From Lachnospiraceae bacterium (GTDB lineage Bacteria > Bacillota > Clostridia > Lachnospirales > Lachnospiraceae): a stretch of DNA of 64,000 bases. Positions 8,770 through 18,052 of this stretch are shown piece after piece. The stretch lies in assembly GCA_015056885.1 (NCBI GenBank), contig SVFL01000002.1, positions 1-64,000 of the forward strand, in the 5' to 3' direction. The position numbers and the translations under genes are program-made. Position 1 is the stretch's first letter, and every line of letters begins with the position of its first letter. A model generated the notes under the pieces. It ran no database searches. It worked only from the letters and a program-made list of their open reading frames with translations, and was not told where the DNA came from.

Positions 8770-9915
8770 TTATTCAAAATCTTCTTCTTTGCGGACGTTG
8801 CGAACGGTGATACCGTTTACTTCCACAGTGCCGTCCAAGGGGATTACCAGACATTCTCTGCCATCGATTGTGCGGGTCTCAATTAAGTCTGTTCTGTCAG
8901 GGCTCACTTTGACAACGACATCGGGCATCTTTACCTCAAAGGAACGGGTATTAAACACATTGCTGGCGTAAAGTTCGGTCTGTTCGCTGGCTGCTACATC
9001 AAAGTAGGTTTCAAACTCTTCCAGTTTATCATTGGCAACGCCACTGTCTGCAAGCAAGGTTTTTACCTCGTTTTTGTCTAAAATCAGGGGAGTGGGGTCT
9101 TCTTTGTGTTCTGCCACCATTTCCTGGAATTTGTCATGGATGTTTTTTACCAACTCCAATTCGCAGGTCTCACCCAAAGTTTCTTCGATAATGACCTGGA
9201 AAGTCTCTTTCTGGGCACCGGCGGACATGGGTATGGGACAGCCCAGAAGCTGGTCCATAAAGTTGTCCTTCAACTCCTCTGCGTCCTTGGAATAGTAAAG
9301 ACTTGCATGGATGTCAGAACCTCTGTCATTGAATGCAGGGAAGAGGAAGCCAGTTTCAGGCATTCCCACTACCCAGTCACGGACACGATTCTGGAAGGTG
9401 TTTTCTTCCGCATTGTAGGAGAGGCCGGGCTTGGATAAATCTACGGGGCAGATGCAGCAGAGGATGTATTCATAGACCTCATCGGAAGCATCATCCATAT
9501 CCATACCGTCGGTTGCCTTGCCGGGCACATCATAAGCATCATGGATCAGTAGAATCAAGTAGTTGCCAACATATTCATATGTCTCGATGACTTTATCATA
9601 GAAGGCCTCCAAAAGTACATCGTCCTTTAATTTGCTGTCCCTGAGACGCAGCATAAACTGTTGGGAACCGCCATTGGATTCTGTCTGCAAAGGGAACTCC
9701 AGATTCAGAAGATTTTTTCCCAAAGAGCCGGACAGGGATTTGCGGAAAATCTCAAAATATTTGAACATTTCTTCTTCCGGCAATGCAAGAAAAGCCTGTT
9801 TTAATTCGGTCTTTTTATTTTTTTCGCCATCTACATAACAGCCGCAGATGCGTGTGATGGAACAATTTTTGATAGTAAATAACTTTTTTATTTCAGAAAT
9901 TTCCTGTTTGGTCAT
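8770..9915 (-). CDS. DUF4317 domain-containing protein
   Basis: I recognise this as the DUF4317 family, common and uncharacterised in Clostridia. The start TKQEISEIKKLFT, followed by CSITRICGCYVDGEK, is characteristic. It is a soluble protein of 381 residues without a signal peptide, membrane helix or known catalytic motif. The C-terminal part (VVVKVSPDRTDLIETR, then GRECLVIPL) is beta-rich. AAGGAA lies upstream of the ATG. It is monocistronic, with no linked gene that points to a role. Confidence 0.8.
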   Translation of the reverse strand: MTKQEISEIKKLFTIKNCSITRICGCYVDGEKNKKTELKQAFLALPEEEMFKYFEIFRKSLSGSLGKNLLNLEFPLQTESNGGSQQFMLRLRDSKLKDDVLLEAFYDKVIETYEYVGNYLILLIHDAYDVPGKATDGMDMDDASDEVYEYILCCICPVDLSKPGLSYNAEENTFQNRVRDWVVGMPETGFLFPAFNDRGSDIHASLYYSKDAEELKDNFMDQLLGCPIPMSAGAQKETFQVIIEETLGETCELELVKNIHDKFQEMVAEHKEDPTPLILDKNEVKTLLADSGVANDKLEEFETYFDVAASEQTELYASNVFNTRSFEVKMPDVVVKVSPDRTDLIETRTIDGRECLVIPLDGTVEVNGITVRNVRKEEDFE

Positions 9916-10181
9916 GGTATTTTCCTTCCTTATCTGTGGTTTGGTTCTACATAAAACCCGTGATTTTTATGATACACCAAAAATTTATTTTGGGCAATGC
10001 AAAAGATTTCATGTAGAAGGAAATATTTTGCTGTAGAGTGGGAGTGGAATGATGTAGTTATTGGCGGTTGCAGACGAAAGTTGCGATGGATTGTGGTTGA
10101 TGTCAGAATGTATTTTATTTTATAATAGGCGGGTACGAAAAATGTGAAAATAAAATAGTATTTCGGACCGGAGGTAGTTTT
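9916..10181. other. Intergenic region between divergent genes
   Basis: This 266-base gap separates the DUF4317 gene from the Spo0A-like gene. AT-rich sequence with TTTATAATAGG near 10121-10131 could be a -10 region for the rightward gene. I see no 0A box, terminator or coding sequence. Confidence 0.35.
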
Positions 10182-10712
10182 ATGGAACAGTTGAACATTA
10201 CTACTGCAAAGGATAATGAAAAGGTGTACAAAATTTTGAATGATTTGATGCTTGCAAATAAGGAGTTTCAGATTATGATTACCGTACCATCCACTAAGAA
10301 TACATACTCGTCAGAGAATGTAGAAAGAGTAATGACGGAGGTCCCTAAGAAACCGATAGTCCGGGATTTGGAGCAGGATGTGACAGACATGATTCATGAG
10401 ATTGGCGTGCCTGCTCACATTAAAGGGTATCAGTATTTAAGGGAAGCCATTATGATGTCGGTGGAGGATCAATCTATGATCAGCTCCATTACTAAAATTT
10501 TGTATCCCACCATTGCAAAAAGATTTCAGACTACCCCCAGCCGTGTGGAGAGAGCAATTCGTCATGCAATTGAGGTGGCGTGGAGCAGAGGACGTATGGA
10601 GACTTTAGATGCACTTTTTGGCTACACGGTAGATACGGGAAAGGGGAAACCCACCAATTCGGAATTTATTGCTTTGATAGCAGACCGAATCAGACTTTCT
10701 TACAGAGACTAG
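10182..10712 (+). CDS. Receiver-less Spo0A-type DNA-binding protein
   Basis: The C-terminal ~105 residues match the Spo0A effector domain: [20 protein letters not shown], then [20 protein letters not shown] and [14 protein letters not shown], the recognition region that reads 0A boxes. The first ~70 residues are not a receiver: there is no acidic pair, no phosphoacceptor Asp and no conserved Lys. They form a short predicted helix/strand segment ([20 protein letters not shown]). Full Spo0A is about 260-275 residues; this is 176. It may therefore act without phosphorylation on a subset of 0A-box promoters, or antagonise Spo0A (inference). CGGAGG lies upstream of ATG 10182. Confidence 0.85.
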   Translation: MEQLNITTAKDNEKVYKILNDLMLANKEFQIMITVPSTKNTYSSENVERVMTEVPKKPIVRDLEQDVTDMIHEIGVPAHIKGYQYLREAIMMSVEDQSMISSITKILYPTIAKRFQTTPSRVERAIRHAIEVAWSRGRMETLDALFGYTVDTGKGKPTNSEFIALIADRIRLSYRD

Positions 10713-10822
10713 AAAAAAGATAAAAAAGCGCTGAAACCAACTTAAATATATTCAAAAAAACTCTTCCACGATATGAGAAAATAGTGTATAATTTAACTAT
10801 CATACATGGGAGGGTTTTCATA

Positions 10823-12271
10823 ATGAAGAAAATTTTGTTTGCGGCATCAGAAGGTGTTCCTTTCATCAAGACCGGTGGTCTTGCAGACGTTGTGGGTTCT
10901 CTGCCCAAGTGTATCGACAAGGAATATTTTGATGTTCGGGTGATTATCCCCAAGTACACCTGCATGAAGCAGGAGATGGCGGATAAGCTTCAGTATGTAA
11001 CACATTTTTACATGGACTTTAACTGGAAGAATGTCTATGTAGGCATCATGGAGGCAGTGGTGGACGGTGTTCACTATTACTTCATTGACAATGAGACCTA
11101 TTTTGGCGGATTCAAGCCTTATGGTGATGACACTCTTTGGGAGATTGAGAAATATGCATTTTTCTCCAAGGCATTGTTGTCTGCACTTCCTTTGATTGAT
11201 TTTAGACCGGACGTGATTCACTGCCATGACTGGCAGACCGGACTGGTTCCTGTGTATTTGAAGGAGCGTTTTCATGAGGGTGATTTCTTCCGTGGAATCA
11301 AGTCAGTTATTACCATTCATAATTTGAAGTTCCAGGGTAAGTGGGATCCCAAGACGGTACAGAGCATTACCGGACTTCCTCAGTATTATTTCACACCGGA
11401 TAAGCTGGAGGCATATAAAGATGCCAATCTGTTAAAGGGTGGTATCGTATTTGCTGATGCAGTGACTACGGTTAGTGATACTTATGCAGAGGAGATTAAG
11501 ACCACCTTCTACGGTGAGGGGCTGGACGGACTGCTTCGCGCCCGAAGCGGTGATTTGCGCGGTATTGTGAACGGTATCGACTATGAGGATTTCAATCCCG
11601 AGACGGATAAGCATATTGTAAAACCTTACAATGCAGTGAATTTCCGTAAGGAAAAGGTAAAGAACAAGCGTGCATTGCAGGAGGAACTGGGTCTTCGTCA
11701 GGATGACAAGAAGATGATGATTGGTATCGTTTCACGTCTCACTGACCAGAAAGGCTTAGATTTGATTGCTTACGTGATGGATGAGCTCTGTCAGGATGAC
11801 ATTCAGCTTGTTGTACTGGGTACCGGTGAGGAGCGTTATGAGAATATGTTCCGTCACTTTGACTGGAAATATGGTGATAAGGTATCTGCCAATATTTATT
11901 ATTCAGATGCACTTTCCCACAAGATTTATGCGGCATGTGATGCATTCCTGATGCCTTCCTTGTTTGAGCCCTGCGGCTTGAGCCAGCTGATGGCGTTGCG
12001 TTACGGTACTGTGCCTATTGTAAGAGAGACAGGTGGTCTGAAGGATACAGTTGCTCCTTATAATGAATATGAGAGCACAGGAACAGGTTTTTCATTTACG
12101 AATTACAATGCCCATGAGATGTTGAATACTATCCGTTATGCGGAGCGTATTTACTATGACAAGAAGCGCGAGTGGAACAAGATTGTAGACCGCGCTATGG
12201 CAGCAGACTTTTCATGGAGTGTGTCAGCCGGCAAATATCAGGAGATGTATGACTGGTTGATTGGGTACTAA
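10823..12271 (+). CDS. glgA: Glycogen synthase (ADP-glucose, GT5)
   Basis: This enzyme adds glucose from ADP-glucose to the growing alpha-1,4-glucan. The GT5 N-terminal domain has the diagnostic KTGGLADVVGSLP (ADP-glucose contact) near residue 15. The C-terminal GT-B domain has SRLTDQKGLDLI and PSLFEPCGLSQLMALRYG followed by VRETGGLKDTV. From ATG 10823 (GGGAGGG upstream) the protein is 482 residues, normal for GlgA. Codon choice is like that of highly expressed genes. No other glg gene is adjacent; a flippase gene starts 2 bases after the stop. Confidence 0.96.
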   Translation: MKKILFAASEGVPFIKTGGLADVVGSLPKCIDKEYFDVRVIIPKYTCMKQEMADKLQYVTHFYMDFNWKNVYVGIMEAVVDGVHYYFIDNETYFGGFKPYGDDTLWEIEKYAFFSKALLSALPLIDFRPDVIHCHDWQTGLVPVYLKERFHEGDFFRGIKSVITIHNLKFQGKWDPKTVQSITGLPQYYFTPDKLEAYKDANLLKGGIVFADAVTTVSDTYAEEIKTTFYGEGLDGLLRARSGDLRGIVNGIDYEDFNPETDKHIVKPYNAVNFRKEKVKNKRALQEELGLRQDDKKMMIGIVSRLTDQKGLDLIAYVMDELCQDDIQLVVLGTGEERYENMFRHFDWKYGDKVSANIYYSDALSHKIYAACDAFLMPSLFEPCGLSQLMALRYGTVPIVRETGGLKDTVAPYNEYESTGTGFSFTNYNAHEMLNTIRYAERIYYDKKREWNKIVDRAMAADFSWSVSAGKYQEMYDWLIGY

Positions 12272-12273
12272 AA

Positions 12274-13956
12274 ATGTCTAATAACGGAACTAATAAAGCA
12301 AGTAATTCAAAAGATAATAATTTTGTCCTGCAGGCCGGAATCTTAGCGGCGGCAGGCATCATAAGCAGAATCATAGGGCTCCTTTACAGGAGCCCTCTTA
12401 CTGCTGTTGTGGGAACTTTGGGAATGGGTTATTACCAGGTTGCCTACAATTTTTATACCATTGTACTTTTGTTGTCTTCTTACAGTATTCCCTCAGCAAT
12501 TTCAAAGGTCATTGCCCAGAAACTGGCGGTGAAGGAATATCGCAATGCCCACAGAATTTTCAAGTGTGCCTTGGGGTATGTTCTTGTGGTGGGAACAATT
12601 GCTTCGCTGGTGCTGTTTTTCGGTGCAGGACTGTTTCTGGACAATGAGGCGGCGATACCGGTTCTTCGGACTTTTGCACCGACTATTTTTCTCTATGGAA
12701 TTCTGGGTGTGTTACGAGGATATTTTCAGGCACATCACAGTATGGCACAGACTTCCGTTTCCCAGATTTTAGAGCAGATTGTAAATGCTGCGGTTAGTGT
12801 GGGTGCAGCATATGCTTTGATTCAAGGTATTATGGGGACTTTGGAAGTGCCTGGGGATGAGGCGGCTTTGGTTCAGCGTGCTACAGCAGGCGCTATCGGC
12901 AGTGCGCTGGGTACCGGAGCAGGAGTATTGATAGCCTTGATTTTTATGGGGGGAATTTATGCATTAAATAAAGACACCATTCAGAAAAGAATTGCAAGGG
13001 ATAGGCATACGAATGTTGCGTCTTACAGAGATGTTATTAAGACAATCACTTTGGTGGTGACTCCCTTTATCATCAGTACTGCGGTTTACAATTTGAGTGA
13101 TGTGGTAAACAGTAAGCTTTATGTGGATGTGATGCCCGGGGTGTTGGGGGCAGACAGTACAGATGCGTACAATAATTATGGTATTTTTTCCAGTATGGCG
13201 CAGACGATTTCCAAGATTCCCATAGCTTTTGCATCGGCTATGGCTTCCGCAATGATTCCTTCGGTGGCAGCACAGATGGCAGCTCAAAAGTATGAGGAGG
13301 CACGAATCAAGATAGGCGTGGCAGTAAAGAGTACCATGGTTATATCGATTCCCTGTGCGGTGGGACTTTTGGTATTGGCCAAGCCTGTGACAACCCTTTT
13401 GTTCCCGTCCCAGTCGGATGAGACATTGACTTATGCGGGATATCTGTTGATGGCATTGACTTTGTCCATTGTATTTTATGCATTGTCAACCTTAAACAGT
13501 TCCATTTTACAGGGACTGGGCAAGGTTAACACCCCTATTATTAACGCAGCAATTGCTTTGGCGGTACAGAGTGGTTTGGTATATGTGCTGATGCGTTATA
13601 CGACTTTGGATTTGTATAGTCTGGCAATCGCCAATACTGCGTATTCGGGCATGATGTTTTTATTAAATCAGTGGGCTGTGCGCAGGGCGGTGGATTATAA
13701 ACAAGAGGTTCTTAAGACTTTTGGTGCACCTCTTTTGGCAGCAGTGTTTATGGGAGCCGTGGCCTGGGCGGTAAATGCCGGACTGTATCTGCTGACAGAG
13801 TCGGTGGTGATTTCTGTGGTAGTGGCAGTGCTTGTGGCAGTGATGGTTTATTTTGTGATGTTACTTGTGTTCAGAGGTATGGACGAGGAGGAACTGCGAG
13901 GATTCCCGAAAGGGCATCTGCTGGTGAAGGTAGCGAAAAAAGTGGGATTGTTGTAA
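12274..13956 (+). CDS. MATE/MOP-superfamily polysaccharide flippase (SpoVB/MurJ-like)
   Basis: This is an integral membrane protein with about 14 predicted helices over 560 residues. The N-terminal family signature AAAGIISRIIGLLYRSPLTA precedes GMGYYQVAYNFYTI. These features match the oligosaccharide flippase group that includes SpoVB and MurJ-like proteins, which move lipid-linked precursors across the membrane. The start lies 2 bases after glgA with a weak ribosome site, so translation is probably coupled. The substrate (peptidoglycan precursor or surface polysaccharide) cannot be told from sequence. Confidence 0.88.
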   Translation: MSNNGTNKASNSKDNNFVLQAGILAAAGIISRIIGLLYRSPLTAVVGTLGMGYYQVAYNFYTIVLLLSSYSIPSAISKVIAQKLAVKEYRNAHRIFKCALGYVLVVGTIASLVLFFGAGLFLDNEAAIPVLRTFAPTIFLYGILGVLRGYFQAHHSMAQTSVSQILEQIVNAAVSVGAAYALIQGIMGTLEVPGDEAALVQRATAGAIGSALGTGAGVLIALIFMGGIYALNKDTIQKRIARDRHTNVASYRDVIKTITLVVTPFIISTAVYNLSDVVNSKLYVDVMPGVLGADSTDAYNNYGIFSSMAQTISKIPIAFASAMASAMIPSVAAQMAAQKYEEARIKIGVAVKSTMVISIPCAVGLLVLAKPVTTLLFPSQSDETLTYAGYLLMALTLSIVFYALSTLNSSILQGLGKVNTPIINAAIALAVQSGLVYVLMRYTTLDLYSLAIANTAYSGMMFLLNQWAVRRAVDYKQEVLKTFGAPLLAAVFMGAVAWAVNAGLYLLTESVVISVVVAVLVAVMVYFVMLLVFRGMDEEELRGFPKGHLLVKVAKKVGLL

Positions 13957-14007
13957 AGGTGGAGTTTATAACGACACGATAGGACTATAACATCCATGGA
14001 GATAAAT

Positions 14008-14472
14008 ATGAAAAAAAGACTGATAATAGTTATCGTTGCTGTAGTATTAGCGGTTTTGAATTGTTTTATGAATTTAGGGCTGTTTTGGCTGACGGATGAA
14101 ATTGATATGCGTTATTGGCGAGAACATAATATTCTTTTGGATTTATTTACAATGTCTCCTATACTTATTATGCCTATTTTGCCAATTGTAACAAGTGTTA
14201 TTTCCGGTAGGATTTTACAAAAGAGATATGTAGTGAATGAGGAGCAAAGGAATCTGTTTTTAGTGATATCAGATGGAATTTACTTGGTATTATTATTCAC
14301 TGTTTTTCAGATGTGCTGTGCAATTTGGGAAATCGGTGCAGAGTGGGGACGTGGAATATTTTTAGCTGTTACATGGTTTGTTTCACTGGGTGTTTCAGCA
14401 AGCTGGTTTTTGATTGTTGTGTGTGTATGGATAGGAGAATTGAGAAGGAAAAAGAAAGAGGATGTCCATTAA
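14008..14472 (+). CDS. Small integral membrane protein, unknown function
   Basis: No family is recognised. Four hydrophobic segments are visible in about 154 residues (LIIVIVAVVLAVLNCFMNLG near the start, then around IMPILPIVTSVISG, DGIYLVLLFTVFQM and FLAVTWFVSLGVSASWFLIV), followed by a basic tail ELRRKKKED. ATG 14008 has GGAG 6 bases upstream; ATG 13996 overlaps that site. It may be transcribed with the flippase gene 50 bases upstream. The stop codon lies inside the following terminator. Confidence 0.6.
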   Translation: MKKRLIIVIVAVVLAVLNCFMNLGLFWLTDEIDMRYWREHNILLDLFTMSPILIMPILPIVTSVISGRILQKRYVVNEEQRNLFLVISDGIYLVLLFTVFQMCCAIWEIGAEWGRGIFLAVTWFVSLGVSASWFLIVVCVWIGELRRKKKEDVH

Positions 14473-14497
14473 GATTTGAATGCTTAGTGGACATCCT
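14459..14497. terminator. Terminator between convergent genes
   Basis: The stem is AGGATGTCCA (14459-14468) with TGGACATCCT (14488-14497), extended inward by TTAAG/CTTAG. It overlaps the stop codon of the upstream membrane protein and precedes the end of the NFACT gene on the other strand. Confidence 0.75.
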
Positions 14498-14505
14498 AAT
14501 TTATA

Positions 14506-16278
14506 TTACTGTTCGATTAATTCAATCCCCTCAATATCTCCGGCAGCCATCATGGAATAATTGGTATAATACACCACAAATCCGGGCTTGCCGCCGCTTG
14601 GCTTCTTTACATGTTTTTTCTGGATATAGTCAATTTCTACCTTGTCGGCGCCGCGGCCCTTGGAGTAGAAGGCTGCAAGGCGGGCTGCTTCTTCGAAAGT
14701 GCGGTCGGGAAGTTCTTCCACTCCTTCGGATTTGACGATGACATGGGAGCCAGGCATGCCCTTGGCATGGAACCACCAGTCATTGCCGGTTGCGAACTGG
14801 AAGGTCAGTTCGTCATTTTGGAAGTTGTTTTTGCCCACATAGATATGGAAACCGTCGCTACTGATGTAGTGGAAGGGGTTGCTGGTAATCTTGGGCTTTT
14901 TATTTACGTTCCCCTTCTTACCTTTCTGGTTAAAATCTCTGCGGCGGATGTAGCCGCTCTCAATCAATTCTTCTTTGATTTCCACCAGGTCGTCTTCTTG
15001 CACCGCAATATCGAGAGCGGCACTGACGGATTCTAAGTGGTCGATTTCCGTCTTTACTTCCTGAGTCAATTCTGTGAGCGCCTCGTAGGTACGCTTCATT
15101 TTGTTGTATTTTTCAAAGTATTTCTTGGCATTGTCTGTGGCGGAGAGAGTCTCGTCCAAGGGGATGGTCATGGGCTCGTTGGTATAGTAATTAATAACCT
15201 CGATGGACTTGTCTCCGGGCTTGGCACTATAGCCATAGGTATTCAGAAGTTCGCCATAGATGCGGTACTTTTCACGTTTTTCAGTGTCCTGCATCTGGCG
15301 AATCTGCAAATCATATTTTTTCACATTTCGCTCTAAAGCAGTCTGGACAATGCGGCGTAAATCAGCAGACTTCTGATGAATACGGGTCAGGGCATTTTTC
15401 TCTGCGTAGTAGGTTTCCAGAAGCGAGGACATGGATTCACAGGATATCAGATTTTGACCATTTTCATAGAGTGTCAGGGGAATGGCTGCGAATTCCACAG
15501 GCTTTTTGCCATCATAAGCAATACAGGGCGCAAAGTGTTCCTCCGTGATAGTTTCAATCAGTTTCTCGAATTCCAGATATAACTTATAATAATCTGCTTC
15601 GCCAAAGGCCGCGGTAGCAGTTTCACCATCCAGTCCGGCACGGTAGCAGAGCTCTTGTGCCAAAATGGGAGAGATGCCTGTGAAGCTTCCGTATACTGCC
15701 TTGAAAAGAGGCTGGGGTTTGGCAGATACAGTCTGATAAAAGGTATCGTAATCAGTAGTCAGGGCATCCAGCTTGTCCTGAGTCTCTGCCACGAAATAGG
15801 ACTTGCCGGGCAAAACCTCTCTGACGCTGGAAACAGCAGCGGACACACGCTTGATACTGTCGATAATGCGGTCTTCACTGTCGCAGAAAATAATATTACT
15901 GTGTTTACCCATGATTTCTACAATCAGGGTCTTACGGCACAAATCCCCCATCTCGTCTAAGTGTTCCACGTCAATGCGTATAATACGCTCCAGACCGGGT
16001 TGGGATACGTCTACAATGCGTCCGTTTTGCAGGTGTTTTCTAAGAAGCATGCAGAAATTGGGCGCTGTTGCCGGGCTGGGTTTATTATTTTCTGTCAGAT
16101 AGATTAAGGGCAGAGAAGCGCCTGCTGAGATAAAAAGTCTTCGCTGTCCGTCGTTTGTTTTTATAGTAAGAAGCAGCTCATCGTCCTCGGGCTGGGCAAT
16201 TTTATAGACCCTGCCGCCCATGAGCTCCTGTTTTAATTCAGATACTACGTTTGCAATGGTTACGCCGTCAAATGCCAT
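14506..16278 (-). CDS. rqcH: NFACT family protein, RqcH/FbpA-like
   Basis: NFACT proteins (RqcH/Rqc2) bind stalled 50S-peptidyl-tRNA complexes and add C-terminal alanine tails during ribosome quality control; older work named some members fibronectin-binding proteins. The N-terminal NFACT-N region starts AFDGVTIANVVSELKQEL. A central charged helical region (residues ~280-430, with KYFEKYNKMKRTYEALTELT) is coiled-coil-like. The C-terminal NFACT-R domain includes IYVGKNNFQNDELTF, HAKGMPGSHVIVK and DYIQKKHVKKP. ATG 16278 follows AAGGAT; an upstream ATG at 16287 lies within that site. Length is 590 residues, typical of the family. Confidence 0.92.
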   Translation of the reverse strand: MAFDGVTIANVVSELKQELMGGRVYKIAQPEDDELLLTIKTNDGQRRLFISAGASLPLIYLTENNKPSPATAPNFCMLLRKHLQNGRIVDVSQPGLERIIRIDVEHLDEMGDLCRKTLIVEIMGKHSNIIFCDSEDRIIDSIKRVSAAVSSVREVLPGKSYFVAETQDKLDALTTDYDTFYQTVSAKPQPLFKAVYGSFTGISPILAQELCYRAGLDGETATAAFGEADYYKLYLEFEKLIETITEEHFAPCIAYDGKKPVEFAAIPLTLYENGQNLISCESMSSLLETYYAEKNALTRIHQKSADLRRIVQTALERNVKKYDLQIRQMQDTEKREKYRIYGELLNTYGYSAKPGDKSIEVINYYTNEPMTIPLDETLSATDNAKKYFEKYNKMKRTYEALTELTQEVKTEIDHLESVSAALDIAVQEDDLVEIKEELIESGYIRRRDFNQKGKKGNVNKKPKITSNPFHYISSDGFHIYVGKNNFQNDELTFQFATGNDWWFHAKGMPGSHVIVKSEGVEELPDRTFEEAARLAAFYSKGRGADKVEIDYIQKKHVKKPSGGKPGFVVYYTNYSMMAAGDIEGIELIEQ

Positions 16279-16522
16279 GGCTGTCATCCTTTCAAAAATA
16301 TTATAAAGCAGATTTATTGTATGCTAAATGGAGATTTTAGTCAATGAAAAGACATTTCGAACAATATCCTGTTTATCTGTGAACAAAACACAAATTGTAC
16401 TTAATAAAAAACGAAAAACTTCTAAGAAAAGCTTTGCAAGTAGACAAATATTTGGTACAATTATATCAATAATGTAAATCGTTTGGTTTGGTATTCGTTC
16501 GCCGAACGGAAAGGGAGGAAAA

Positions 16523-17191
16523 ATGAGATACTTTTTTGAGTCTAAAATTGAGAAAAAAGATAAGGGTTATATGATTCCCATTCCTTTTAATATTTGGGAA
16601 GTTTGTAAGCAGAGAGAGGTAATTCAGGCAGACGTGGTTCTGGACAACGAGATTATCGATTGTGAGTTGCTTCCTCGTGAGAAGGGTAATTACGAGATTC
16701 ATATTCCCGATGATAATGCCGTTAAGGTAGAGCTTGGTGTTACCCATAAGATTCTTCTTCATGTAAACGGTTCCCTGATTCGTATGGATCAGAACAGCCC
16801 TTACAGCTTTGAGAATCCTATCCGTAAGATTGACAGCATGGAAGTTATCATCCAGCCTGAGGACGGTCTGTGCGGTCAGGCATGTGTAGCAATGCTTGCA
16901 GGTGTTACCATTGCTGAGGTTATCACTGTTATGGATTGCAGAGAGTGGCAGGCTACCATGGGCCGTGTTATCTCCGCTCTGAACTACTATGGCATCGATC
17001 ATACCGATATCATCAACTACACCGAGGGACGCGATGCAGTTCTTCCTAAGTGTTGTATTTTGATGGAGAAGATGGGACGTTTCTGCCACTATCTGGTTCA
17101 TTATGATGGTAAGTTCTATGACTCCAATTTGGGCGTAATGGAAGAGTACGATATGACTAAGTTGCTTGGTTATCTGGAGATTAAGTGCTAA
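16523..17191 (+). CDS. C39-like cysteine-peptidase-fold protein, unknown role
   Basis: The C-terminal half looks like a papain-fold peptidase of the C39 type. Candidate catalytic residues are Cys117 in DGLCGQACVAML, His189 in GRFCHYLVHYDG and Asp200 in KFYDSNLG. The N-terminal ~110 residues form a separate beta-rich domain (DVVLDNEIIDCELLP and later strands). No signal peptide or membrane segment is seen, so it is probably cytosolic, and no ABC exporter is fused or adjacent. Codon use resembles groEL and tig rather than its neighbours, which suggests high expression. GGGAGG precedes ATG 16523. Function is unknown; the peptidase assignment is from motif spacing only. Confidence 0.65.
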   Translation: MRYFFESKIEKKDKGYMIPIPFNIWEVCKQREVIQADVVLDNEIIDCELLPREKGNYEIHIPDDNAVKVELGVTHKILLHVNGSLIRMDQNSPYSFENPIRKIDSMEVIIQPEDGLCGQACVAMLAGVTIAEVITVMDCREWQATMGRVISALNYYGIDHTDIINYTEGRDAVLPKCCILMEKMGRFCHYLVHYDGKFYDSNLGVMEEYDMTKLLGYLEIKC

Positions 17192-17218
17192 TTTTTAAAT
17201 GAAAACGGACTGATTTAG

Positions 17219-17252
17219 AAGGAAGCTATCGAATCCCGGTAGCTTCCTTTTT
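17219..17252 (+). terminator. Intrinsic terminator
   Basis: The hairpin AAGGAAGCTA/TAGCTTCCTT is followed by TTTTT at the end of the right arm, 28 bases after the C39-like gene. Confidence 0.9.
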
Positions 17253-17291
17253 AGCTAATTGCATGAGCTGAGATGGGGGAGGAAACAGACA

Positions 17292-17984
17292 ATGGATTCA
17301 AACACCAATTTTGAACAGGAAAAAACCTGGCTTGAGTTGTACCGCGAAGAACAGGAGAGACTGAATCGTGAGAATACGGTCAGAAAGAGCAAACAGATTG
17401 GATTGATTTTGTTGATCATTGGTGTTGTCTGTGCATTAGGCAGTATTGCATGGAATGTTTATCATGGCGAAGACTTTATTCACGGACCGAAGGATATTCG
17501 CAGAGCAGAACGTGCAGGACAGAGGTGTTATGCATATATGGTATTTCTGTCACCGACATTAACAGAAAATCGGGATGTTCCGTTTCGATATGTTGTTGAC
17601 CAATATGGATATGAGGCAGTGGTTTTTATCCATGAAAACGAGGCGAAAAAATATGATTATTATCAGAATAATGAAAATATGTATTATGATAAAATCCATG
17701 ATGTAGAGGAAGGGAGACTGGAGGGCTATGCCACTCTATATGATGAAGAGGCTAAAGCGGTTTTGCGGGAGTTTTTAGTTTCGTTAACCGGTTGTTCCCC
17801 GGACGAAATCACCGATGAAGTGTTTGAGGGATATTTTGGCGAATACTATTTGAAAACAGATGTACTGTGCAAAGAGAAAGTGTTGGTGTTCTATCTGTTA
17901 ACGATTCTGGGCATATTGTTGGGAATTGCCGGAGGATTGCTTTATGCCGGCAAAATTAAGTATGTGCAGGAAACGGATGTATAA
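17292..17984 (+). CDS. Membrane protein with two helices, unknown function
   Basis: Not recognised. About 230 residues: a charged, glutamate-rich N-terminus, a hydrophobic segment (IGLILLIIGVVCALGSIAW), a ~130-residue tyrosine- and acid-rich extracytoplasmic region, and a second hydrophobic segment near the C-terminus (VFYLLTILGILLGIAGGLLY). ATG 17292 has GGGGGAGG upstream; the in-frame start at 17259 has none. It lies just before an ECF sigma operon, but the promoter motif between them suggests separate control. Confidence 0.65.
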   Translation: MDSNTNFEQEKTWLELYREEQERLNRENTVRKSKQIGLILLIIGVVCALGSIAWNVYHGEDFIHGPKDIRRAERAGQRCYAYMVFLSPTLTENRDVPFRYVVDQYGYEAVVFIHENEAKKYDYYQNNENMYYDKIHDVEEGRLEGYATLYDEEAKAVLREFLVSLTGCSPDEITDEVFEGYFGEYYLKTDVLCKEKVLVFYLLTILGILLGIAGGLLYAGKIKYVQETDV

Positions 17985-18000
17985 ATTTATTTTTGATTAG

Positions 18001-18034
18001 TTTTGCAACCTTTTCAAAAGATATATAGTGTTAT
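18001..18034 (+). promoter_or_regulatory. Putative ECF-sigma-dependent promoter, copy 1
   Basis: TTTTGCAACCTTTT is followed by GTGTTAT, with 17 bases between AACC (18007-18010) and GTGTTA (18028-18033). The same bipartite motif with identical spacing precedes the lipoprotein gene at 19335. An AAC-containing -35 with a separate -10 is the usual form of ECF promoters. It would place transcription start only about 13 bases before the TTG start of the sigma gene, consistent with autoregulation. Confidence 0.65.
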
Positions 18035-18052
18035 AGACAAAGGGGATTTATT

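Noticed and set aside
12377..12398. AGGGCTCCT/AGGAGCCCT palindrome
   Set aside because: It lies within the coding sequence of the flippase gene and is explained by its codons; no T-run follows.
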